Assembly: GCA_002309275.1 (NCBI GenBank) | Contig: DBXL01000039.1 | Span: 1-21,645, forward strand | Direction of reading: 5' to 3' | From: Ruminococcaceae bacterium UBA1213 | GTDB taxonomy: Bacteria > Bacillota > Clostridia > Oscillospirales > Acutalibacteraceae | Length of the DNA: 21,645 nt | Shown: one piece after another, positions 15,501 through 21,645 of the stretch | How positions within the stretch are numbered: the first letter of the stretch is position 1 | Layout: every line of letters begins with the position of its first letter | Position numbers and translations under genes: made by a program | Notes under the pieces: model-generated | The model's input: the letters and a program-made list of their open reading frames with translations, nothing else | Databases searched by the model: none | Told to the model about the DNA's origin: nothing

Positions 15501-17202
15501 TCTTATCCGTTTCAAAAAGCCGGCGGCATTTCCGAAGGCATTCGGAAAACATTTTTTTTCCTTTGATGACATCGTAATCTTTCTGAGGATCCAGCCTGCT
15601 TTTTTCGGCATTTACGGCTGAGATGTCATCACTCACGGCAATACTTCCGCCAACGAAATCTTTCAGGGATTTTTCATCGAAAAGCCCGGACTGATTCATA
15701 ACAGCAAGCCATTTCCGCCTGTCCTCTTCGCTTTGGAAATTCTGATACAGTATTTTTGCACTGCCGAAAATGTCACTGATGATTTTCCCAAAGCACTCAC
15801 CCGTATGATTTACCTTTCCGAAAAAGCCGGCAATTGTTCCAAGACAGTCCATTCCGTTCTCATTTTTGGATATATTTTTTATCATTTTGGCAAGAACAGC
15901 GTTTTCATCTTTGATTAACTCGGATAATATATCCTCACGGTCAATGACATCATTCAAAAGCGAAAAGAAGGTATCTTCGCTTTTGTACTCGCCCAGCAGA
16001 AAAACAACCGCCTCTGCGTCACGGAAATTTTCGGTTTCAAGCTGTTTCCAGAATCCCAGAAGCACCGCATCTCCGGGAATCTGATTCCGACCGCCGCATT
16101 CGGCAAGATTGTCAATATATTCCCTGTAAAAGACATTTTCAGGCTTTTCTTCATACTGTGCAACAAGCTTTTGATAGGATTCCCAGCTCATGAGAATGCG
16201 GTTGTCTGTATCTCTTTCTATCTTCCGTCTTGGGATATAGCCCTTGTATGTATTGAGCAGGTCATTCAGTGCAAGATGTCTTACATTTTCCTGCCGGCGA
16301 CACGGGAATTTCTCCACTCCCCGCATTTTACACAGTTTGCCGAGAAAAACATTCATGCTGTCCAATGACTGCTGAGCCTTTTCGGCGAGGGCATAATAGA
16401 AACTGTCCCGGGGATAGTCTTCATAACTGCATTCCCAGTCAAATACCGGACAATCCACATTTCCGGATTTTCGGGCATCTTTCCGGCTGATAAAGCAAAA
16501 GCCGTTTTTGTACAGAGTATTCCGGGCGATACTGTGCATAAGGGTAATACGGAGCCTGGCCCGTGAATTGAAGCTGTCAAAGCAGTCCGGCACAAGCTGA
16601 TGCAGCAGCAGTATGAGAGCGGCGGCAAGCTGATAGCAGTTTTCGGGCTGTTCTTCCAAAGTCGGCGGAACAGGTTTCCCGTCTGTTTCAAACATTTCAT
16701 CAGGCAGGACCACTGCCGCCTTTTTATTGAACATGACACCGTAAGCCAGCTCGAGAAGCTTGGCGAACTTCCGGGTATCTGAGGCGGCATTCAGTCTGCA
16801 GTATTTCAGAAGACCGGCATAGTCATACCGTACCCTGTCTATTTCCGGTATGTCTTTTTTACCCAGAGGCTCATCAAGACTCCTGGAACAATCGTAATAG
16901 CACGGCAGAACATAGCGGACATAATCATATGGATCCCCGATATTTGAAACCGAGGGGACAAAGATATGATAAAGGGTGTTGTATCTTGCATTGTAGGCAC
17001 CCTGATCAATCTTTATCGCTCCGATATAGCAGACACCTTTGCAGGCACTGATATATTCTGTATATTCCGTAACAAGATGATTGTCAAATTCTCTCGGTCT
17101 TTTGGTGATATTTTTCAGCATAATATCCTGTTTTCCGGAACAGTTGTGGACATTCAGACCGTCCCTGTCCATTATTCCGTAATAGTAGCCCTGATCAAAC
17201 AT
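12580..17202 (-). CDS. Very large helical protein encoded next to the GTPase (possible GTPase-associated protein)
   Basis: The product has 1540 residues from the ATG at 17202, chosen because AGGAG at 17210-17214 lies seven bases before it; an in-frame ATG at 17220 has no binding site. The first 110 residues (FDQGYYYGIMDRDGLNVHNC, then YNTLYHIFVPSV) form a small alpha/beta domain. The remainder is mostly helical and rich in Lys, Glu, Asn and Asp, with a 100-residue tandem duplication near 945-1140. No membrane segment or signal peptide is seen. It starts four bases after the GTPase stop. Large helical proteins paired with P-loop GTPases (the GAP1-type families of bacterial conflict operons) offer a precedent, but I cannot confirm membership by motif. 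The last 90 residues are low in structure. I infer a scaffold or GTPase-controlled effector platform. Confidence 0.8.
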   Translation of the reverse strand: MFDQGYYYGIMDRDGLNVHNCSGKQDIMLKNITKRPREFDNHLVTEYTEYISACKGVCYIGAIKIDQGAYNARYNTLYHIFVPSVSNIGDPYDYVRYVLPCYYDCSRSLDEPLGKKDIPEIDRVRYDYAGLLKYCRLNAASDTRKFAKLLELAYGVMFNKKAAVVLPDEMFETDGKPVPPTLEEQPENCYQLAAALILLLHQLVPDCFDSFNSRARLRITLMHSIARNTLYKNGFCFISRKDARKSGNVDCPVFDWECSYEDYPRDSFYYALAEKAQQSLDSMNVFLGKLCKMRGVEKFPCRRQENVRHLALNDLLNTYKGYIPRRKIERDTDNRILMSWESYQKLVAQYEEKPENVFYREYIDNLAECGGRNQIPGDAVLLGFWKQLETENFRDAEAVVFLLGEYKSEDTFFSLLNDVIDREDILSELIKDENAVLAKMIKNISKNENGMDCLGTIAGFFGKVNHTGECFGKIISDIFGSAKILYQNFQSEEDRRKWLAVMNQSGLFDEKSLKDFVGGSIAVSDDISAVNAEKSRLDPQKDYDVIKGKKMFSECLRKCRRLFETDKSENNIKNKETVKLWKTVCSELEADFADEQSAGEFNAFCREENRFYREYTIVSGNSRKEMGDFPQEDDGLRELYIERLSVIVHNFTDLEANSTNPENLKDIFDWNRDFGQTCSGYPKYELFRESMKKVYEHFVQAVCRGKNYIYLSFADKTDDSILKTMLWDCIVPADFIGMSGSGFTTKETCHAKACLFGFYWEFNQDISSKITAFSIKFAGYGSLQTDVLHFMELDEVKQLCRTEKTAMKNYYYLSGISGKTGIHRVIYDNFGGNIPPCDSVADSRETKKTESVAERVKAVFDNTQKYQYMKLLAGDSVQVSLIYKNIDMSLLDSDEKTKLYEIIKRHIEQEYQNYENNVFGADMKLGLENLNNYSSGLEVWASAVGSAVLEELKKESGARLFNGFMGKLYNAENLDDDTKALCIREADKLAVDEEKKKQFRDYAVYVENDIKEQFHSCEKKISAGDTDGGLKEWSAVSKKIEVFRSVADVDALKKESDIRLFDWFIDELENNEKLDENTQERYMDVAENCSADPQRKAHLKKIRDDYEKRRKENKKIDDCNTLSEIKNSLEKKKITFSRRAFEKTAKLLENQNISFSEYRTGIFILHTFGQEDENVQNYYIKEQSRKMEQTAEKNMREGNFSAFWLLYADLKQNTEFLREFWKKTVRCTQEHFANLYQSSPFNYSEMKKYTDIIADGKACNDITANLFFVYVLFRGYSIKSIDMKEMLRKQKQEIETKCGTSDSIQKNNNIDGLRQALNIILEECADNIAPREYQNGPGTDDFLFMSFFELSDIIGCRQSGYFHIEIVEKLKSSADFLEMLAWNSAYGILNEKYKYLGVLKFALEYVLVKWYIWYIEKNAVTASYEMEVIREHIFDAYDSEYIIPPEVKMTLKEHWQALIRKEEKKQLSDDKRGVIEKIKRHIGMNVPEVSDKNENAYAVPGVKQSVQGTSAEDGLTGAAKVHNIGKQYGIHVVPVTGEKR
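13770..14370 (-). repeat. Internal duplication of about 100 codons in the large helical protein
   Basis: LKKESGARLFNGFMGKLYNA, followed by ENLDDDT, is repeated as LKKESDIRLFDWFIDELENN, followed by EKLDENT. The two copies lie exactly 300 bases apart (LKKES at codons 952 and 1052 from the ATG at 17202). Similarity extends loosely on both sides. The DNA has diverged, so the duplication is old. It probably marks a helical repeat module. Confidence 0.75.
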
Positions 17203-17206
17203 ATCA

Positions 17207-18955
17207 TTACTCCTGTTCATTCAGCAAGCCCAGATTCTTCAGTTCTTTGATAAGGCATCTCACAAAAGGTTCTGTAATCCTCACGGGAGCAAACTCACAT
17301 TCCCTGCCGTCAGTTCTCTCATTCGGTGGGAGTTTTCTGGCAACACTCACGCAATGCCATGACTTTGAAACATTTTCCCCGCCGATGTTTCTGAAATCTC
17401 TCATATGGGCATCAGCGGAGCTGAACACTACTTTTTCAAAAAATTCGCTGACCACTGCGTCAACAAGCTTCCAGCCGTTCGTATAAAGCACGCTTGATTT
17501 CACGCCGGGCTTCAGAAGTTCGTCCATCTCCTTTACTTCCGACCAGTCATCTCTGTAACTGTCCAGTTCATCGCTTTTTACGATTGTATATGCAATATGC
17601 TGAAGTGAATCATTGCCGGGGGCAATATTGTTGCAGATACCGATCAGCATCCGGTGTATATCCACTATTTTTCTGTTCTTTTCTTCATCATTTTTTATAA
17701 CTGCGTCTGCTTTTATGATTTCTCCCCTGTGTTCCTGCTGAAATTTTCCCTGTTCGTCAAAAGACTTGATAAGCGACGGCTCAAATTTTTTGTCAGGCTC
17801 GAATCTGTAACGAATCCCTGCCATTTGTTTGGGTTCAACGAGATAGATAAAAGACTGCATGGAATTAAGAAACTTCAGAAGAGATTTTTTCGGTACCGCC
17901 TCTTCCGTCATATCGGCATCGGGATTGAAAGGTTCTCCCTTACAGTCAAAGATGCCTACAACAATCTGGTTGGTAACCTTGAAACCTTCATGCTTTAGTA
18001 AAGTGATGAGGACAGGAGGCATGACGCTTTCCGTAGGCTTCGGATACGTACCTTCTTGTCGCAGTCTTTTATAGTTTTTGTATCTCGTTTCCTGTATTTT
18101 GAAACGGCTTTTCTCCTCCTCAATGGAAGAAACAACGCTCCATTTTGAAATACCTCCCAGACCATCAACAAGTTCTTTGAATACAGGATCCAGGAGAGAT
18201 GTCATATAGGTTGTTTTCCCGGCGGACGTTGAGCCGATGAGAGCAATGGGGATATAGGCATATACAGCACTGCTGAACCAGTTGTCCGGCAGAAGTGTAC
18301 GGCATATGGGACAGCATGGTCTTATGCTGAAAATCACCTCATAATTCATTGTGCTTATGATGTTGTATGAATATGTGCGGCTGCCATCGAATCCTTTGAC
18401 ACATATTTCTTCATATTCATAATCGTCGCTTTTATCAATACACTCAAAAATGAGGCTTATTTCTCCACATTTGCTTCTGTCAAGATTTTTCAGACCTTTG
18501 AGAGCGTATTTGGAAGTGCCGTCTGCTGTTCCGGTGTCAGGCACATACAAACGGTTGCATTTGTCCCCGGCAGGATACAGCAGAAAACGGTCGGCGGTAC
18601 TGCCCTCAATTCCGTGCCATGTTCTCTCATATACCTCATCACTCACAGGCATAAATCCTATATCGCTGAGGTCCATTTCATCCAGAAAATCCGCCAACGT
18701 CATATCACCCATTTCAAACACTTCATAAACCAGTAAATCTTTCAGGTCAGGCTCACTGTCCGATTTGTCTAATTTCATTTTTTTGTTCATATCGTGGAAT
18801 TTGAACGGACAGATATATTTGAATTTTTGTTTGTCTTTTTCTTCCGTTACAGTCTGCGGCAGAAGCGGGTGCCGGCACCTTTCGCATTCGGTGGCGTCTT
18901 TACTGTTCGGTGCATTGCAGTAACTGCATATCTTGGTTTTTGCATTGTCGCTCAT
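17207..18955 (-). CDS. Zinc-ribbon P-loop GTPase (double-GTPase-like, TRAFAC-type)
   Basis: The product has 582 residues; AAGGAG overlaps the upstream stop and precedes the ATG. A zinc ribbon opens the protein (C10-x2-C13, C24-x2-C27). Residues 45-205 are a mixed alpha/beta domain. A short CCPICRTLLP (214-223) sits just before the nucleotide-binding domain, as in several bacterial GTPases of conflict operons. GTPase motifs: P-loop GSTSAGKT (241-248), a DxxG-type VGIFDCKGE (333-341) and a base-recognition motif TIVKSD (457-462) in place of NKxD. A further 120 residues follow. There is no membrane segment. The very large protein encoded next is its likely partner. Motif spacing and the Cys motif before the P-loop point to the double-GTPase families, but G4 is non-canonical and an ATPase cannot be fully excluded. 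Confidence 0.78.
   Translation of the reverse strand: MSDNAKTKICSYCNAPNSKDATECERCRHPLLPQTVTEEKDKQKFKYICPFKFHDMNKKMKLDKSDSEPDLKDLLVYEVFEMGDMTLADFLDEMDLSDIGFMPVSDEVYERTWHGIEGSTADRFLLYPAGDKCNRLYVPDTGTADGTSKYALKGLKNLDRSKCGEISLIFECIDKSDDYEYEEICVKGFDGSRTYSYNIISTMNYEVIFSIRPCCPICRTLLPDNWFSSAVYAYIPIALIGSTSAGKTTYMTSLLDPVFKELVDGLGGISKWSVVSSIEEEKSRFKIQETRYKNYKRLRQEGTYPKPTESVMPPVLITLLKHEGFKVTNQIVVGIFDCKGEPFNPDADMTEEAVPKKSLLKFLNSMQSFIYLVEPKQMAGIRYRFEPDKKFEPSLIKSFDEQGKFQQEHRGEIIKADAVIKNDEEKNRKIVDIHRMLIGICNNIAPGNDSLQHIAYTIVKSDELDSYRDDWSEVKEMDELLKPGVKSSVLYTNGWKLVDAVVSEFFEKVVFSSADAHMRDFRNIGGENVSKSWHCVSVARKLPPNERTDGRECEFAPVRITEPFVRCLIKELKNLGLLNEQE
17210..17214 (-). promoter_or_regulatory. Ribosome binding site that selects the second in-frame ATG of the large helical gene
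   Basis: AGGAG spans the last codons of the GTPase gene, seven bases before ATG 17202-17200. The earlier ATG at 17220 has only GCTTGCTGA-type sequence before it. The later start gives a 4-base gap instead of a 14-base overlap. Confidence 0.65.
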
Positions 18956-18970
18956 TTTTATTTTCTCTCC

Positions 18971-21439
18971 TTAATTCAGTGTTATTTCCATATCAGGCCA
19001 ATCGAGCGTTTGTCCGTAACACAGAGTTTCTGTTTCACCGTTCCTTTTTACATAAACGACAAACTCACCATTCTCACGCCCCGCACAGAAGCTTATTGAC
19101 GTATCCGGTCTGATATTGTCCGGCAAATCACGCACCTTACAGCCTGACATCGTTTCAAAATCCCCCAGAGATCTGCTCCCCGAAAGGGATTCCATTAGAC
19201 CATAGGACATCTTTGTAGCCTTGTTTCTCACTCTTATGGAGTACGGTACAGACACCTCATCTGTGTATTCTGTTTCTTTGTACCCGGACACACCGAAACC
19301 GTCATCGGACTTTATTTTATCATTGCGGAAAACTTCTCCGGTTATTTCGGATTTGTTCCCCTCAAGGATAAATTCCGAGAATATTTCTTCAATGATATTG
19401 ACTATATTCTGTTCCGCTGGATCATGCTGTGCAAGTATTTCTTTGACAATCCTGCGTATTTCCAGTCCTTTTTTGCTGTGCAGAACCGATTTGACTGCGG
19501 ATACTGCGATTTGATCTTTTTGGGATTCTTGCCCGTCCGTTTCGGAAATACGCTCATTGAAATTCTCAATTACCTCAGCTTTTATTTCCGCATAGACAAT
19601 CTTCTCAAATACCGGTTCAACGGCAAAGGCTATTTTTTGTCTTTTTCTGTCGCTGGTGATACCGTCAAGCCCCTTTTCGACAGCTGTCACAATCTCAGAT
19701 TTATTAGAATTTTGACGCATCCTGTACCACAGGAATATAGCAATGCCCAGCCCGGCAAGCAGCAGAACCACGAGCCAAAGCGAATTTTTATCTCCCATTT
19801 TTTTAATATTCCCTTCTATATCCAATTTTGTTTTCAGACCGCTTTCATCTTCGAGTTCGACAAAGCCATTGATAACGCCGTCATTGTCGGCTTCTATGAT
19901 AAGTCTGCCGCTTTCGGTGTATGCGGTAAAGTGATTGTTATTGCTGTAGCTGTGCTTATCTGACACTTTCATTTCCTCAAGGGAGGAATCAATATCGCTG
20001 ATATATTCTTCAAGCGGTATGGAGAAAAGGAATTTTGAACGGGAGTCCCTCTGTATTTTTTCGGCAGTGATGGTATTGCTGCTGTATTTTTTAATCGTCG
20101 AGGGGGGATGAGGAGCAATCCTCACTCCCGTATCAAAGCAGTAGCCGATATGGATATTTTCGCCGAAGGACACATCCACACAGACACTTATTTCACCGAA
20201 ATCATCAAGCGAAAAGGGCTCGCTGATACAGAAATCTCCGTCTTTTTCACTGACAGGGATTACTTTCGGAGCAGAGCTCCCGCTGTTTTTGATTTCCGCC
20301 CGGGCAGTCACAACGGCGTTGGAGTCTATCTTTATGACTCGGTCGTTGCCGTCGAAAAACCATATTTTCAGCCTGGCATCATGCCCTCTCAGCACTTCTG
20401 CCTGTTCGACAGGCTCAATGGAAACATCAGCCCGCAGACGGGTATAATATGCCAGCATAACAGTCGCATCGCTGAGATTTCCGGGATTTTCCGCTGATAC
20501 TTTCAGGAAATATTCACTTTTTCCCGGATTCCATACAGTTGTAAAAGAGCAGTGGTCAAATTCCCGCCATTTATCTGCCCCGATTTCCTGCATGGAGGGA
20601 TCTGTTCCTCCGGAGAGTCTGGCAGAAATGCCGTTTCCCCTTATGTACAGCTGAAATTTATCCACTGCCAGTTCCGGAATGGAAAAAGAATAGGAGCCGT
20701 CAGAATCAAGTTCAATTTTTTCATATCTGACATCTCCTCTGAGTCCGAAGAACTTTTCAGCGAATTTGTCATAGAGTTCACCGAGATTATCCGGATTTAC
20801 GGAAGTGAACCTGTTATCATAGAGGTGTGTATCCTTCTGATAATTGACCAGCCGTCTGAGCTGTTCATCGCTGTCGCTGTTAACCGAGATGCAGTGGAGT
20901 TCAATATCTTTTTTCAGGAGCTGTGAAACAGCTTCAGAGGCATCGTCATCTACGCCGTCAGAAAAAAGGACAATTACTTTCCGCCTGGCAGAATCCTTGT
21001 CAAAAAGTTTCATTGCACCGGCGAGCCCTTCGCTGACATTGGTATTGATATTTGTCGGATAAGCGTCTGTCACGTCCAGATACTTTCCGCAGACATCATG
21101 ATATTGTTTTTCACTTGTTACATACTGCAAAGAGTAGCGTTTATAGACGTGATCGGCAAAATAGACAAAACCGATACGGGCATCAGAACCGACAATGATA
21201 TTGACAGCCGCCCTCATGGCATCATTTCTCAAAGACAAGGGATCGTCTTTCTGACGGCTGAAGTGATTTTCCCACATGGTCCGGCTGTTGTCCATCAAAA
21301 GCACAATATCCATTCCTTCCGGAGAATACGACGAATTTTCCCTGGGCACGGCAGCACGGACAAAATGAACGTTTCCGAACAGTATTGCTATGACACACAA
21401 AAAATGCGGAACAAAAAAGAGTTTTGTTTTTTTCAGCAT
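18971..21439 (-). CDS. Membrane-anchored extracytoplasmic vWA-domain protein
   Basis: The product has 822 residues and is the first gene of the operon. The ATG at 21439 is preceded by AAGGAGG at 21451-21457; a TTG further upstream would sit in the promoter. Residues 1-30 are a signal peptide (Lys-rich start, hydrophobic core, cut near VRAA). A vWA domain follows (about 43-230): MIDAS DNSRT with Asp50, Ser52 and Thr54, a Thr near 129-133, and VIVLFSDGVDDD (155-166) with Asp161, so metal binding looks intact. Residues 235-550 form several beta-rich domains. A membrane segment lies at 553-571, then a basic stop-transfer and a 250-residue cytoplasmic part, helical at first and beta-rich at 720-822. 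It spans the membrane once after cleavage and could carry an outside signal to the GTPase encoded next. Batch-type vWA proteins of similar topology exist, but I cannot name a subfamily. Confidence 0.85.
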   Translation of the reverse strand: MLKKTKLFFVPHFLCVIAILFGNVHFVRAAVPRENSSYSPEGMDIVLLMDNSRTMWENHFSRQKDDPLSLRNDAMRAAVNIIVGSDARIGFVYFADHVYKRYSLQYVTSEKQYHDVCGKYLDVTDAYPTNINTNVSEGLAGAMKLFDKDSARRKVIVLFSDGVDDDASEAVSQLLKKDIELHCISVNSDSDEQLRRLVNYQKDTHLYDNRFTSVNPDNLGELYDKFAEKFFGLRGDVRYEKIELDSDGSYSFSIPELAVDKFQLYIRGNGISARLSGGTDPSMQEIGADKWREFDHCSFTTVWNPGKSEYFLKVSAENPGNLSDATVMLAYYTRLRADVSIEPVEQAEVLRGHDARLKIWFFDGNDRVIKIDSNAVVTARAEIKNSGSSAPKVIPVSEKDGDFCISEPFSLDDFGEISVCVDVSFGENIHIGYCFDTGVRIAPHPPSTIKKYSSNTITAEKIQRDSRSKFLFSIPLEEYISDIDSSLEEMKVSDKHSYSNNNHFTAYTESGRLIIEADNDGVINGFVELEDESGLKTKLDIEGNIKKMGDKNSLWLVVLLLAGLGIAIFLWYRMRQNSNKSEIVTAVEKGLDGITSDRKRQKIAFAVEPVFEKIVYAEIKAEVIENFNERISETDGQESQKDQIAVSAVKSVLHSKKGLEIRRIVKEILAQHDPAEQNIVNIIEEIFSEFILEGNKSEITGEVFRNDKIKSDDGFGVSGYKETEYTDEVSVPYSIRVRNKATKMSYGLMESLSGSRSLGDFETMSGCKVRDLPDNIRPDTSISFCAGRENGEFVVYVKRNGETETLCYGQTLDWPDMEITLN

Positions 21440-21466
21440 AATGTTTTTTCCCTCCTTTATAGAGCT

Positions 21467-21495
21467 ATGATACAAAAAAAATGCGTATATGTCAA
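21467..21495 (-). promoter_or_regulatory. Promoter of the twelve-gene operon
   Basis: On the minus strand TTGACA (21495-21490) and TATCAT (21472-21467) are separated by 17 bases, a near-consensus sigma-A promoter. Transcription should begin near 21460, giving a leader of about 20 nt that is little more than the ribosome site at 21451-21457. I see no comparable promoter in any later gap, so all twelve genes probably depend on it. Confidence 0.8.
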
Positions 21496-21645
21496 TACTT
21501 ATGTGAAATATTCAGAAATGAGGGAGATTTTTTTCAGTCCCTAAACACAAAGCAGTCATTTCAATCATAGTTATCATCAAAAGGTATGAAACGGACATCG
21601 ACTGGTGGAAGATTTCTTTAAAAAAGCCCTTGAAATACACGTTTT

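Noticed and set aside
21512..21643. Minus-strand open frame of about 44 codons running in from the window edge
   Set aside because: Composition and hydrophobic pattern fit no family, and only the end is visible. It may be chance in AT-rich DNA.
1..21645. CRISPR array, tRNA, rRNA or insertion sequence
   Set aside because: No regularly spaced repeats with unique spacers, no cloverleaf or rRNA-like sequence and no transposase or terminal inverted repeats were seen on either strand.

Overview
The window looks like an accessory region of a low-to-moderate-GC Firmicute, most likely a gut Clostridium-class bacterium of the Ruminococcus/Oscillospiraceae kind. Pointers are strong AGGAGG-type ribosome binding sites, tightly packed genes, AT-rich non-coding flanks and protein families that fit this group. 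The species cannot be fixed from the sequence alone.

Layout. (1) Positions 1-1081 hold one plus-strand gene for a long coiled-coil protein with a possible small DNA-binding head. Its consensus promoter lies between two mirror-image clusters of a 7-bp repeat, and a hairpin terminator follows. This resembles a plasmid or integrative-element maintenance gene. (2) Positions 1082-1537 are AT-rich and carry inverted repeats plus a short remnant of a PD-(D/E)XK nuclease domain, which suggests a junction between two acquired segments. (3) Positions 1538-21495 are a single twelve-gene minus-strand operon of about 20 kb. It is read from one near-consensus promoter at 21467-21495, and neighbouring genes overlap or lie at most about 50 bases apart. 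(4) Positions 21496-21645 hold nothing I can identify.

Operon order in the direction of transcription: a secreted-and-anchored vWA protein; a zinc-ribbon P-loop GTPase; a 1540-residue helical protein with a 100-residue internal duplication; a two-TM protein with an FHA-like domain; a divergent SEDS (FtsW/RodA-type) membrane protein with a large predicted outside insertion; a class B penicillin-binding protein with all three active-site motifs; a PP2C phosphatase; a soluble Ser/Thr kinase; a cytoplasmic vWA protein; a second, apparently degenerate vWA-like protein; a large protein resembling a UPF1-type SF1 helicase with a transglutaminase-like front end, in which both catalytic centres look lost; and a single-TM protein with an acidic, Ser-rich tail of 8-residue repeats.

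How it may work (inference). The SEDS-PBP pair is a complete peptidoglycan polymerase/transpeptidase unit. Around it lie a reversible phosphorylation module (kinase, PP2C, FHA-like reader), a GTPase with a very large partner, and vWA proteins on both sides of the membrane. The PP2C-kinase-vWA cluster resembles the TerY-P triad. The FHA-SEDS-PBP-PP2C-kinase run resembles the actinobacterial fhaB-pstP-rodA-pbpA-pknA-pknB locus. The simplest reading is a signal- and GTP-gated system that senses something at the envelope and switches on a dedicated local wall-synthesis machine. Several reader or enzyme folds have lost their catalytic residues and may act as scaffolds. I do not recognise this combination as a named system.
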